From Lucinisca nassula (Eukaryota; Mollusca; Bivalvia; Lucinida; Lucinidae), in contig OY757014.1 in the NCBI GenBank assembly GCA_963580285.1, positions 11,608,725 through 11,672,724 of the forward strand: 64,000 nucleotides of DNA, in the 5' to 3' direction. The notes under the pieces are model-generated. The model saw only the letters and a program-made list of their open reading frames with translations. It ran no database searches and was not told the origin of the DNA. This document shows positions 33,214-44,480 of the stretch, in pieces. Each line of letters opens with the position of its first letter. The first letter of the stretch is position 1. The translations under genes were made by a program, and so were the position numbers.

Positions 33214-34917
33214 AGTCCGTGAGCATGTTTTAGCATAGCGTGAGCCCTGCGCCATGACCTATGACGTCATCAGAAAGTTTGTTTTCACATACCGAACAGT
33301 ACATTTTGTCTTCTATTGAAAACGGGCTAGACAAGACTAAATGAACCAAAAGATCGGGTTCTAGGGCGAAATGTTCTCCCCTACCCCCATTTTAGTCATG
33401 GTTTCAAAAATGCCCGGCAGTCCTAAGGATATGGTGAAAAAGTGAAAATCCCTGTAAATTGCCCCGATTTCCTCATATTTCAACAAAATATGTCGAAAAA
33501 TAAAGATTTCAAGTTTAAAACGGCTAGTTCCGCTGTTCTAAATAACTTCACCATATCCTTTCCACTACCATAGCGTATTTTTGCGTAATTGCTGCCAAAA
33601 ACTTTTTGAACGACCCTCATTCTTTCCCATATTCAACCATACTTTTGATAAGGGTGTTTTTGAATAGGGTATTCCAACAACTGTTTGCAACATGCATATC
33701 AATCCTCTAAGAGATACTGGAACAGGACCAGAGGCTTCCAAACCTGGCAAAAAGTCGAAAAAATTAGCCTCTGAAATTGCCATTCTGCCCCATGTTCTTT
33801 GAGACGGCGTGCTGTCTGTACGAAACAAGTGCGGCCAAAACAAAGACATGTCGAGAATAGGTACAAAAGAGTGAAACGTACATAAGGTAAAATGATAGAA
33901 AACGAGAGGAAAATTAGGTTGAGAAAAACGCAAAAAAAAAAAAAAAAAAAAAAAAAAAAGAAGTCCGTGAGCATGTTTTAGCATAGCGTGACCCCTGCGC
34001 CATGACCTATGACGTCATCAGAAAGTTTGTTTTCACATACCGAACAGTACATTTTGTCTTCTATTGAAAACGGGCTAGACAAGACTAAATGAACCAAAAG
34101 ATCGGGTTCTAGGGCGAAATGTTCTCCCCTACCCCCATTTTAGTCATGGTTTCAAAAATGCCCGGCAGTCCTAAGGATATGGTGAAAAAGTGAAAATCCC
34201 TGTAAATTGCCCCGATTTCCTCATATTTCAACAAAATATGTCGAAAAATAAAGATTTCAAGTTTAAAACGGCTAGTTCCGCTGTTCTAAATAACTTCACC
34301 ATATCCTTTCCACTACCATAGCGTATTTTTGCGTAATTGCTGCCAAAAACTTTTTGAACGACCCTCATTCTTTCCCATATTCAACCATACTTTTGATAAG
34401 GGTGTTTTTGAATAGGGTATTCCAACAACTGTTTGCAACATGCATATCAATCCTCTAAGAGATACTGGAACAGGACCAGAGGCTTCCAAACCTGGCAAAA
34501 AGTCGAAAAAATTAGCCTCTGAAATTGCCATTCTGCCCCATGTTCTTTGAGACGGCGTGCTGTCTGTACGAAACAAGTGCGGCCAAAACAAAGACAGGTC
34601 GAGAATAGGTACAAAAGAGTGAAACGTACATAAGGTAAAATGATAGAAAACGAGAGGAAAATAAGGTTGAGAAAAACGCAAAAAAAAAAAAAAAAAGAAG
34701 TCCGTGAGCATGTTTTAGCATAGCGTGACCCCTGCGCCATGACCTATGACGTCATCAGAAAGTTTGTTTTCACATACCGAACAGTACATTTTGTCTTCTA
34801 TTGAAAACGGGCTAGACAAGACTAAATGAACCAAAAAATCAGGTTCTAGGGCGAAATGTTCTCCCCTACCCCCATTTTAGTCATGGTTTCAAAAATGCCC
34901 GGCAGTCCTAAGGATAT
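32056..34917. repeat. Four near-identical 748-bp tandem units
   Basis: Units start ATATCCTTTCCACTACCATA at 32056, 32803, 33553 and 34301. Each contains an A-run (14-30 A), then GCGCCATGACCTATGACGTC and CCGGCAGTCCTAAGGATAT. The first three are followed by a 125-bp linker (GTGAAAAAGTGAAAATCC...TAACTTCACC); the fourth ends at GGATAT, so ATATCC/GGATAT bound each unit as short inverted ends. Only a few substitutions separate the copies apart from A-run length, so amplification is recent. The minus-strand 130-146-codon frames with a poly-Phe stretch are a by-product of the A-run. Confidence 0.93.
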
Positions 34918-34993
34918 GAGTAATATAAAAAAATACTTCCCTTTCTTAAGTTTTATTTGTACTCCTTCATTATCCCTTTTGTATTAAATAATT

Positions 34994-35974
34994 AACTAGA
35001 AAAAGTGTCCATAGGACACGGATGCCCCCGCCAAATGCCATTCATAAAAAATATTACAAATGTACTTCAAATCAATCATAACATATATGCATCAAGGGCA
35101 GATAATCCAAAAACCAAAAACGCAAGAGTTGTCTTCCTTGTTCATGACACATCGTCTCAGTGTGAAGAATGCACCTGTGAAGTTTCATGAAAATATTCCA
35201 TACGGTTTAGGAGTTATGGCCTGGACGTGGTTTACTATATGGTACTAAGTCAAGGGCAGATAATTCAAAAACCAAAAATGCAAGAGTTGTCTTCCTTGTC
35301 CATGACACATCGTCTAAGTGTGATGAATGCACCTGTGAAGTTTCATGAATATATTCCATACGGTTTAGGAGTTATGGCCCGGACACGACATACCATTTGA
35401 CTATATATGGATGTAAGTCAAGGGCAGATAATTCAAAAACTAAACAAGCAGGAGTTGTCTTCCTTGTTCATGACACATTGTCCAAGTATGATGGATGCAC
35501 CTGTGAAGTTTCATGATTATATTCCATACGGTTTAGGAGTTATGGCCCGGACACGGTTTACTATATGGTACTAAGTCAAGGGCAGATAATTCAAAAAAAC
35601 AAAAATGCAAGAGTTGTCTTCCTTGTTCATGACACATCGTCTAAGTGTGATGAATGCACCTGTGAAGTTTCATGAATATATTCCATACGGTTTAGGAGTT
35701 ATGGCCCGGAACGGTTTACTATATGGTACTAAGTCAAGGGCAGATAATTCAAAAATCAAAAATGCAAGAGTTGTCTTCCTTGTTCATGACACATCGTCTA
35801 AGTGTGATGAATGCACCTGTGAAGTTTCATGAATATATTCCATACGGTTTAGGAGTTATGGCCCGGACACCGGACGAACGAACGAATGCACGGACGAACG
35901 AACGGACGAACGAACGGACAGGGGTAACACTTAATGCCCTTCCGGTATTCTCCGAATACACGGGGGCATAATAA
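34994..35974 (+). mobile_element. Tandem-repeat element C, ~165-bp units, plus orientation
   Basis: Starts CTAGAAAAAGTGTCCATAGG, has about five units with CGGTTTAGGAGTTATGGCCC, then a GGACGAACGAACG microsatellite (35868-35922), and ends CACGGGGGCATAATAAA. Inverted relative to 25118-26527; the two bracket exons h and i. Confidence 0.87.
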
Positions 35975-35984
35975 AATTGGACAT

Positions 35985-37260
35985 GTCAAAAGATTTACAA
36001 AGTACTTTCCTTTTTACTGGCTAATATCTATTCAAGTTTTGGATCTAAATTATATAGACAAGTAGTTGGTGTAGTTGGTATTCCAATTGGTACAAACTAT
36101 GCTCCTCTTGTTGCAGATTTGTTTTTTGTTTCATTATGAAAAAGAATTCATGTTGTCCCTTTCTAAAACCAAGAGCACCGCATGCGGGTGCCAACGCTCG
36201 GCTGCAGTTTCTTTTAGTAAAACAAAAATTCTAAGTCGAAAAAGGGGCATAACTGTGCCAAAACTATTTTTGAGGGTTACCTCACCTATTGGTATGAGTT
36301 CCCCTTTTCATAATGAACAACTAGTCGAGTTTCAAGTAAATATGTTCAGTAATGACAGAGATATTACAAAATGTCCAAGTTTTTTCAAAATTCTAAGTCG
36401 AAAAAGGGGCATAACTGTGCCAAAAACATTTTTGGGGTTACCTCACCTATTGGTATGAGTTCCCCTTTTCATAATAAACAACTAGTCTGAGTTTCAAGTA
36501 AATATGTTCAGTAATGACAGAGATATTACAAAATGTCCAAGTTTTTGCACGACGACGACGCCAGAGCTATGACAATACCTCGTCTTTCTTCGAAAACAGC
36601 CGAGCTAATAAACAAACTGACGTTATTGAAGCGTTTAACTCTACCTCTCGATATTTGGATGATCTTTTAAATATTGACAATATTTATTTTAAACAAATGG
36701 TTGGTAGAATTTATTCAAAAGAACTGTAGTTAAATGAGTCTAATTGTGAAGACTGAAGCCTCACTTTTGGACTTACTTTGGCAGTATCTAAAAATAATGT
36801 CTCTTCCAAAATTTATGATAAAAGAGATGATTTCAATTTTCTTTTCTTGGATGGTGACATCCCTAAGGCTGTCTTACGGGGGTTTCTATATCACAGCTTA
36901 TTCGTTTTCATAAAGTTTGTTGTCATGTTGATGACTACTAATTCTAACAGAACTTTCACAGAAAAACTTCTAAAACAAGGCTTTTGGTATCATAAACTGT
37001 GCAAAACATTTTCAAAATTTTGTGGACATCAAGACATTATTTCTAAATATTATGTTTCTTTGAAGACGCTTCTGCAGCAGGGACTGTCGAAACTTGAATT
37101 TTATGGAGATTTAGTTTATAAATTCAGAAGAATACTAGGTAGTGCTCATTTTTCTGGTCAGTTCAGGAAAATTGTTGCGAAAAACAAAAAACAAGAATTC
37201 CGCAGAAGGCGGCATCGCTCCTGCTGGGGGGCAAAAGTCACAGGAGCCACAATCAGAACG
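35985..37260 (+). pseudogene. Reverse transcriptase remnant (Penelope-like or related retroelement)
   Basis: 36055-36165 reads VGVVGIPIGTNYAPLVADLF then FHYEKEFMLSLSK; after an insertion, 36625-36730 reads EAFNSTSRYLDDLLNIDN with the catalytic YLDD box, then 36780-37185 reads SSKIYDKRDDFNFLFLDGD, LLKQGFWYHKLCKTFSKF and GLSKLEFYGDLVYKF. This GIPxGTNxAPLxADLFL / YLDD / KLYDKRDDF pattern is common in aquatic invertebrate retroelements. Lineage assignment (Penelope-like) is uncertain. Frameshifts and stops (for example after 36729) make it dead. Confidence 0.75.
36166..36585. mobile_element. Repeat insertion splitting the RT
   Basis: Two units of about 180 bp, each with ATTCTAAGTCGAAAAAGGGGCATAACTGTGCC-type sequence (at about 36230 and 36390) followed by CTATTGGTATGAGTTCCCC, and a GACGACGACG stretch (36549-36560). 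It lies between the two RT blocks, which join in the family without this segment. Confidence 0.7.
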
Positions 37261-37294
37261 TAGTTATTAAATAAGTAAATTTCATTCTTAGCAG

Positions 37295-38460
37295 TTGATA
37301 GTTGATGTGAAATGTGTCAAAGTCACTGGAACAAAAAATATAGGCCATGGTCACCAAATCAGTACATCGAGGAGATGCACTATGCAAGGTTTGGTGGCTG
37401 TAGGCCAGTTATTTAAGGACATATCGAACATTGACGTAAAATGTGTTAAAGTCACTAGAGTGCATAATATAGGTCAAGGTCACCAGGTTAAGGTACCCGC
37501 AGAGTCAGTAAATGTCCGAGAAGCACTATGCAAGGTTTGGTGGTTGTAGGCCTTAAGAAGATATGGAATGTTGACCTAAAATGTGTAAAAGTCAATGAAG
37601 TGCGAAAAATAGGTCAAGATCACCGAGTCGAAGTACCTACACAGACAGTAAATCTTGGAGAACCACTATGCAAGAATTGGTTCTTGCAGGCCTTTTATTT
37701 GAGATCTGGAACATTGATGTAAATTGTGTCAGTCACTGGAGCGTAAAATATAGGTCAAGGTCACCAAGTCAAGGTACCTGCAGAGTCAGTACATCTAGGA
37801 GCAGCATTATGCAAGATTCGATGGTTGTGGGCCTTTTATTTGCGGAGATCTGTAACTTCGACTTAAAATATGTCAAAGTTGCTGGAGCATAAAATATAGG
37901 TCAAGGTCACCGGGTCAAGGTACCTGCAGAGTTAGTACATCTAGGAGAAGCACTCTGCAAGATTTGATGGTTGTGGGCCTTTTATTTGAGGAGATCTGGA
38001 ACTTTGACGTAAAATGTGTCAAAGTCAGTGGAGCGTAAAATGTAGGTCAAGGTCACCATATCAAGGTACCTGCAGAGTCAGTACATCTAGGAGAAGCATT
38101 ATGCAAGGTATGCGAGCATAAAATATAGGTCAAGGTCACCGGGTCAAGGTGCTTGCTTAGTCAGGAACTCAGGGTGATGTTTATTGAAAGGTTTGATGGT
38201 TGTTTAGTCTTAAAGTTGAGTACAATACAAACTTTGACGTAATGTTAACTTCGACGTAATGGTCAAAGTCACTGGAGTGCAAAATATAGGTCAAAGTCAC
38301 CAGGTCAAGGTGCCTAAAAAGTCAGAAGGTCAGGGAGATGCTTCATGTAAGATTTGATAGTAGCTGAGGTTTGTAGTTAAAAATAAAAACTTTGACGTAA
38401 ATGTTAACAGATGGACGGACGAACGGATGGATGGACGGACGGAAAAGCGGACGCAGGTGC
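37295..38460. repeat. Tandem array, ~140-bp unit, AGGTCAAGGTCACC-rich
   Basis: About eight units with ATAGGTCAAGGTCACC and GTCAAGGTACCTGCAGAGTC. Ends in GGACGGACGAACGGATGGATGGACGG (38404-38440). Several units hold two or three AGGTCA-type half-sites. Frames through it are not genes. Confidence 0.85.
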
Positions 38461-38464
38461 GACA

Positions 38465-39045
38465 AAAATTGGTTATAGCATGGATGTTATGTGACAGACT
38501 GCAAGTTTGGATGTCGACTCTTTTACAGTGGACAACTTTGCTTTGCTCTTTGGTTGCACAGTGGTGGGCTGGACTTCAGACTCTATGAAGGTCCTATCCT
38601 TAATCTTTTGAATTCAAGAAGGGTGGAGCCTGCTATTTCCTGGGTTCAACCCTCCATGATCTAACTGGTGATTTTCTTCTGCTCTGATATTGAGTTCTCA
38701 ACCCTGATTCATAATAGTATTAATCTATACATTACCATTTTGCATTTCTACACAGAAATCACGGAGAATGAAAAACAGCACCCTTCCAAATAAGCTTTTA
38801 AAAGCAGAATTAGTCTTAATTTTAGGCGGTCTTAATAGCAGAATTTCACTGTACTTAAATTACGAACTCAGAAAAATGTGAGTAGCTTTTGGAAATGTAG
38901 AAGCTATTCACATTTTCCAGCAAAAACACTGGTGTATAAGATGCTGTAAGAATTTGACCAACTTAACAAGCTGGATAAGCTAACGCTCTTTGAACCTGAA
39001 GTTATGTATAACCTAAAGTATGACCATTTTCTCACAAGCTAGCTC
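38465..39045. other. Intron stretch with one foldback
   Basis: 38875-38930 pairs AATGTGAGTAGCTTTTGG with GAAGCTATTCACATTTTCC, related to hairpins at 51100-51160 and 56985-57045. 38813-38850 repeats sequence of 18993-19030. No gene features otherwise. Confidence 0.5.
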
Positions 39046-39051
39046 ATTTAC

Positions 39052-39173
39052 CCTATAGCTCTAACTTCTGAGACAGAACTCTGTAGACCTGACTTCAACA
39101 GACAGGGTAGAACTAGACTAGTAGCTTTCTGTCCTACACTGCCATAGTTCACATCACAGATCTTGATGGAGGC
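39052..39173 (-). CDS. ECPAS: ECM29 exon g
   Basis: 122 nt, phase 0 in after TTTCAG, two bases over before GTAAAT. It reads ASIKICDVNYGSVGQKATS, then LVLPCLLKSGLQSSVSEVRA. It aligns with the VKMCDPAKGAAGQRT...LLPCLLDKG...TEVRALS region. The codon joined to exon h encodes Gly where vertebrates have Ser. A SINE on the opposite side (39208-39512) lies about 35 bp upstream of the acceptor, close to where branch point and polypyrimidine signals must be. Confidence 0.95.
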
Positions 39174-39207
39174 CTGAAATAAATACAAGCAAAGCACTGA
39201 TAGTACA

Positions 39208-39512
39208 GGGGCCCCTGCCCATCGGGGCTTGAAGAAATAGATGGGCTGCATGATGCTTCTACGCAGAGCTGAAACCAACCTGCACACCAGTACTGATAAA
39301 CAGCTTAGAGGATCTAAGCCTGCCCAGGCAAAGTGGTGCGAGTCGGCCCGTCCATGCTTATAAACCCTATTGGTTTAATTGGGCGGCAGGGCTTGAGATG
39401 TCATTTCATCTCAAAATCTGGTAAAAGTCCCACAAAATTGGAAGCAATGTCTCCAAAATGACCTTTACAGTGTTGACAGGGACGTTAAACCTCAAATCAA
39501 ACAAACAAACTG
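39208..39512 (+). mobile_element. SINE-A copy near exon g acceptor
   Basis: Starts GGCCCCTGCCCATCGGGG, ends AAACCTCAAATCAAACAAAC. Flanks CTGATAGTACAG and CTGACAGTATAG form an imperfect target duplication. Starts about 35 bp from the exon g acceptor. Confidence 0.85.
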
Positions 39513-39599
39513 ACAGTATAGATGGATCGACTGTCTCTGAGTGAAGGCTTGAAAAATTGTTGAGAATGGGGGGATGGACTGTTTCCAACAACCAATAAA

Positions 39600-40060
39600 T
39601 TCCTGTATTCCAAGCAAACAGGGTAGACATTGATCAGATACCGCAATGTGTGGCATATGATCTGGGTCTACACTGTTTGCCAAGGTCCCAACACATGAGC
39701 CCAGTCCATGATTTACAGATAATCCTCATAACACACCTGTCTGATGTCACAGGGATAAGAAATATATGGCCAGGAATAACTGTTACCTGGATTATGAAAT
39801 AGGGAAAGTAGACAATAGCAGGTGTAAAACTTCTGTATTCAGTAACCTTTTTTTACCAAATGGAATCTTCCTCCTTATCTATGGCAGGAGTCCATTTCAA
39901 AATTTTGGGGTGTCAGGTTGTGTTTTCTTCAAAATTTGTTTGGAAAATGGGTGAACTTTTTGCAAACAGTGTAGGCCCTGATCAGATGCTGCATTTTGCA
40001 ATGTTGGCCTGCACTGTTTTGGGGGTAAATTTAATTATTTCCTGTCCCTTTTGTTCTATC
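39600..40060. mobile_element. Two AACAGTGTAG-type foldback MITEs
   Basis: 39617-39683 is a hairpin (AAACAGGGTAGACATTGATC...GATCTGGGTCTACACTGTTT). 39846-40020 is a partial copy of the ACCAAATGGAATCTTCC family (compare 21103-21304), without an intact right terminus. Confidence 0.68.
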
Positions 40061-40098
40061 ACAACAATCTTAAAGTATCATTTGACACTGTTCATATA

Positions 40099-41313
40099 CC
40101 GTAAAGATTCGGCTATAAGGCGATTCGGCTATAAGACGGGACCCCTTTTTCAGTTTTTCTAAGGTGGTATTTTGCTTATACTCTTTTATAAGACGGGTCA
40201 AATTTTTGCCATATCTGTCGGGGCCTATCTGCTACCGCCAGATGCCATTTAGATGTGAGAAAACGGCCTTTTTTCGTCAGAAAACCCTTCTACTTACCCC
40301 TACGTCGGCAAACGTCGGGCCGATACGTCGTATCGCTGTCGGCCCGGTGAATGCCTTGCTGGCTTAGGCTAGACAGACTTCTATTTAATAGACGACAGGG
40401 GCTGACAAATCAATTTCCCTGCCGTCCGGGACAAGACCGAAATCACGCCGGGCAGGTGCACTTTGACCTTATGACGCTCGGTCGGGACAAGTGCAAAAAA
40501 AAAAAAAAAAATTGTGAACAACTTCTAGTCTTTTTGAGTCCTAACATACGGTAAAACTAGACCAGTAATTAAATCGCTGTCAATTGAGAGACAAACCTTC
40601 TGTGTATTTATTACCGTTCAAGGATGGCACTATTGTTAATCCCTGTCGTATAATTGCCACCCCGCGGTGCGTGTCGATAAGGTGTGAAAATAGGGTCAAG
40701 TTATGTCTCTAATTTGCGTTCATCCTCCAGTCATAAAATTTAATCCACAATCAATGTGAAAATGATTTAATTGCTCCTCAGACTATTAGCTACATCTAAC
40801 GGTACTTGTTTGCATTATAAAATCGGACTATTCCATGATCTCATGAATGGTTATGTTTTGGCGCCAAATAGCAGACGTTGGCGGGAAAAGTCGAACGCTG
40901 TTGTTGGTTATTGACACGGAGCTTCTAAGGATAATTCGGGAGCTGTACAATGCACTGATTTTCTATCCACCTCTATTCACAACCGCTTAGCTATCGGGAA
41001 AATATTTTTTACCGGTTCCAAATATTTTTTTTTTTATGAAAGAGATACATGCAATGACATTAAACATGTGTGGGGATAATGGCGTAGGATGACGACATTT
41101 ACCGATCGCGTGCAGAAAAATCGTAGCGGTGGTTTGTGGGCGGCGATTTATATCAGTTCAAAAATCACCGATCGGCTTTTTCCGTATGTCTGGTCTTCGG
41201 CGGACATTGCCGGAAAAAAGCCTGCAGTCCATGACCTCGGCTATAAGACGGGGTCACTTTTTGGGGCTCATTTTGGAGGGAAAAATCCTCGTCTTATGGC
41301 CGAATTATTACGG
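40099..41313. mobile_element. TA-flanked MITE, CCGTAA.ATTCGGCTATAAG ends
   Basis: Left end TA|CCGTAAAGATTCGGCTATAAG; right end CTTATGGCCGAATTATTACGG|TA. The inverted ends and TA duplication fit Tc1/mariner/pogo-type insertion. About 1.2 kb, no transposase. 40618-40900 is shared with 63765-63995 inside an element with different ends. An A15 run is at 40496-40510. Confidence 0.78.
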
Positions 41314-41319
41314 TAGGCA

Positions 41320-41850
41320 CAGAAGGTATATCACAGGCTAAATTTGGAATTCTGATAACATTATAGGCTTCACTTGTGAGCCATCCCAGTTGATAGGCAA
41401 GACAGGATTTTCCAGGGCAGCTAAAACTGGAACAAATCCCTTCACGTGTGAAAAAATGCTGCATCTTCTTTTGAATAGCTGGCATAAAAACTACAGTGTC
41501 TGTTTTATAGTAATTCAATCTGCTTCAGAAATATAATGGAACACTTCTTAGGATAACATCTAACCTTTTTTCTAAAAGACATTCCACCCCTTGTATAGTT
41601 AAAATGAAATCTGCTTCAAAACTTCAGTTTCTGAACATTTTGCACCCATATATGTCAAGATCGATGCATCTGCTTCAAGCTTGGGAAAATATGAATTCTT
41701 GAAGGGTATACTTTATTTACTCTATATATTAAGACACTTTTTTAAACCCCTAATAGCATCATAAAGTATTCATAATGTTTTTGCTGAAAAAAACAAACAA
41801 AAAAAAACGACAAAAACTTTTGCTCAGTGGCAAACACTGTACATCACGAA
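41320..41850. other. Unassigned intronic sequence
   Basis: No repeat termini or exon-like frame recognised. AT-rich; contains short A-runs at 41790-41815. Confidence 0.4.
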
Positions 41851-41854
41851 AACA

Positions 41855-42057
41855 CGCCTATACAATTTTGACCCCCTTGAACCCCACTTTTATATAGTAA
41901 AACTGGGGTTTACAGGGGTAAACCTTATGAGGCGGTTCTAACAAGAACCCACAATCTATATTTTGAGCAGAAATAAGAAAAATATCACAAATTTTCATCT
42001 TAAAATTTTCATTTTTTCGGCGATAAAGGTGGCAATGTATTTGTATAGGCGTGTTTG
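41855..42057. mobile_element. MITE with ACACGCCTATACAA inverted ends, hairpin half lost
   Basis: ACGAAAACACGCCTATACAA at the left and TGTATAGGCGTGTTTGCGT at the right are inverted ends. The centre keeps only one arm of the GAGGCGGTTCTAACAAGAACC hairpin. The complete relative is at 44481-44757. Confidence 0.78.
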
Positions 42058-42535
42058 CGTATTGAGTTCAGGAGCAGTCTGATCTGGATCTTGACTGTAT
42101 GCCAAGGCTTCTTTAGTGAGCCTTCTTGTGTCCAAATATTTGGAATAAATATGGTATATACTTCAAAAGGAGGCTACTCTTTCAAAACTATTCTGGTTCC
42201 CTTGTCACTGTGGGCTCTACTCTTGAAGGAAAGGACTTGCTCCTAGGGAGGAGACCTCTTTTTCAGAGGGTATCAGTAAACTGTAAAGTTTGTTGTTGTT
42301 GTTGTTGTTTTTTTTTGCTTTGTTTTGTTTCATGGCTCTTTCAATATGTTTTCAGTTATTATGAGTCAATCTTTAATCAGTGGTTAGTGAAAAACAGAGA
42401 AAAAAAAGCTAGAGAAACTAGAGAATGCGACCAGTGGGTCACGTATAGCCCCGCACAGCGAAACCCTCTGATATATCTTTCCAGCTTGTATGTAATATGA
42501 TTGAAGAAGTCAAGAAGCTATAAGAATCTACAAAT
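42058..42535. other. MITE fragments and simple repeat
   Basis: Half of a GGAGCAGTCTGATCTGGATC foldback (42070-42100), part of the AAGGAAAGGACTTGCTCC palindromic MITE (42225-42245), and a TTG microsatellite (42290-42310). No gene. Confidence 0.5.
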
Positions 42536-42539
42536 GTGC

Positions 42540-43125
42540 TTGTAAAAGCTAAACCAAACATAAAATTTCTAAACGGACCAAGGGAGTGAGGGCATCAAAT
42601 TAACTGAAGCGGTGGGGTATCAATGTTGGACTGGTATGCAAACTCGATGTAAGTATCAACTAAATTTGTCTTAGAGTTTAGAATATACAGGTTTCTATAA
42701 ACTTTGTCATAAAACTTTAACCAAATGTAAAATTGCTAAGTCTATGACCTTGAGGTCAAGGTCACTGTGGGTGGGGGAAGGGATATACATAACGAAATCT
42801 TTGGACTGGTATGCAACATTGATGCATGTATCAATTGAATTTGTCTTAGGGTCTAGAACATACAGGCATCTATAAATTTGTCATAAAACTTTAACCAAAT
42901 GTGAAATTTCTAAGTCTGTGACCTTGACCCCAAGATCAGTGTGGGGATGTGGGGCATGCATGGACGAAATCTTTAGACCAGTATGTAACTTCAGTGTAAG
43001 TATCAACTAAATCTATCAAAGTGTTCAGAAGATATAATCTCTTAGAAACTTTGACACAAAACTTTAACCAAAATGTTAACAGATGGACAGATGGATGGAC
43101 GGAAGGACGGACGGACATTCTTACG
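42540..43125. repeat. Tandem array, ~155-bp unit, three to four copies
   Basis: Units with GTAAGTATCAACTAAATTTG and CATAAAACTTTAACCAAATG; two carry TGACCTTGAGGTCAAGGTCA / TGACCTTGACCCC. Ends with GGACAGATGGATGGACGGAAGGACGG (43085-43115), like the other array elements. Confidence 0.78.
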
Positions 43126-43129
43126 AGAC

Positions 43130-43590
43130 GTACATTCTGGGGTTCCCAATGTTAACTCTATGGAGACTTTAACCCCATAATTTAGCATTGTACAGCCACT
43201 AACCCCACAAACAGGCATGTTTGGTGTTGTGGGGTTGAAAATGTATGCAATAAACCTCATTAAGTAAGAAAAGAACATGAAACCCATTATGTATCTGGGG
43301 CATGTACGGAGGGACACATGGACGGACAGACGGACGGACAAACAGTAGGACGAAAACATTATACCCCCATAGCATACTTCGTATGCTGGGGGTATAACCA
43401 TAGCATACTTCTTATGCCGGGGGTATAAAAAGAACCTGATCTTCCATTGCAGAACTTGGCGTCTCATGTTTCCCGTATGAAACGACCATGTTCATAGCCA
43501 GTAGGCCTTCTTGACCAGAAGTCCCAAGTGTTGTCTTCCTTGTGCAAATGGCAAAAATATGCATGATCATTATAAGTTGTATCCATTCCC
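43130..43590. other. End of another microsatellite-bearing element plus MITE fragment
   Basis: ACATGGACGGACAGACGGACGGAC (43316-43340) precedes two copies of CATAGCATACTTCKTATGCYGGGGGTATAA (43372-43428), a hairpin of the CATACTTCGTATG type. 43480-43570 has motifs of the palindromic MITE family (GTTGTCTTCCTTGTG). Confidence 0.55.
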
Positions 43591-43591
43591 C

Positions 43592-43804
43592 TTAACCCTT
43601 ATCTTGCTGTTCACAACAACCCCTATCTTTGCAAACAGTGTAGATTCAGATCAGATGGCTTCTGAAGAAGCCATCTGATCAGGATCTACACTGTTTGGCA
43701 TTCAGTTTATGAATTTGTAGCAATAAATTACAGCAAGTAATTTGATTGGTTGATAGACAGAAATGGGTGTGGCTTAAATGAATATTCAGCAAGAGAAGGG
43801 TTAA
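43592..43804 (+). mobile_element. TTAA-flanked MITE (piggyBac-like ends), copy near exon f
   Basis: TTAACCCTTATCTTGCTG to AAGAGAAGGGTTAA, with the same foldback as 13684-13896 and nearly identical sequence. Ends 26 bp from the exon f donor. Confidence 0.8.
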
Positions 43805-43829
43805 AACCTTTAAAAAAATAACCACATAC

Positions 43830-43983
43830 CCTACTTAGAGTTTTGCATGCCAGGTCAGCAGCATTTCTCACACTCTCTTTTATGTCATCTCTCACTCGTA
43901 GACATGTTTCCCATAATTCCGGTAGACTGTCAACAACGTCATCTAGTGGTCGACCTCGTAGCAAATCATTCACAGCCAAACAA
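43830..43983 (-). CDS. ECPAS: ECM29 exon f
   Basis: 154 nt; the first base completes Ser, then 51 codons to AGG|GTATGT. It reads [18 protein letters not shown], then [18 protein letters not shown] and [24 protein letters not shown] and DDIKESVR are hallmark conserved strings of ECM29 HEAT repeats. A TTAA-flanked MITE lies about 25 bp downstream of the donor. Confidence 0.97.
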
Positions 43984-44029
43984 CTGGAATCAGAGAGTCA
44001 GTAATCTTGAACCAGAGTATTCATGTGGT

Positions 44030-44470
44030 GTGTTGTGAGTTTAACCACCCAGTCAAAACTACAAAGGTTATATTGAATTAATTAATTGAATTATTGCCTG
44101 AATTATATAGAATTTTTATGGCGGTTAAGGAGAGTGGACATGTCATGGAAGACAACTCAGGTTCCTGTAGACTTTCCTATAAAGGCAGTCCCTTGGAAGA
44201 AGGGGTCTACCTTTAAAAGAAAAGGAGTGAATTCATTACAGAGGGGGTCAGATAATAAGAAAGAAAATGAAAGTAACAATACCGTAAAAATCCTAAAAAT
44301 TCAGACACCTTAAGTGCTGCAGGAAGTCCAAAAGGTGCAGACAGAATGACCACAGTGTATTCAGATTGTAAATAGTTTTAAGGTCTCATCCTGTGACTTC
44401 TCTCTTTTTTTTTTTCAGCTAAATTCTAAATGTAACTACGGTACACACCCAACTGAGGTAATGGCCAAAT
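44030..44470. other. MITE and SINE fragments
   Basis: 44030-44080 resembles the SINE-B tail (GTGAGTTTAACCACCCAGTC). 44140-44240 resembles the palindromic MITE arm. 44284-44350 resembles the flank of the 29645 foldback MITE (ACCGTAAAAATCC..AATTCAGACACC). No coding sequence. Confidence 0.5.
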
Positions 44471-44480
44471 ATGACCATCA

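Noticed and set aside
32068..34740. Four minus-strand 132-146-codon frames with poly-Phe and a conserved C-terminal part
   Set aside because: Conservation is explained by the recent 748-bp duplication; the Phe run is the A-run read on the other strand and changes frame with its length. No homology recognised.
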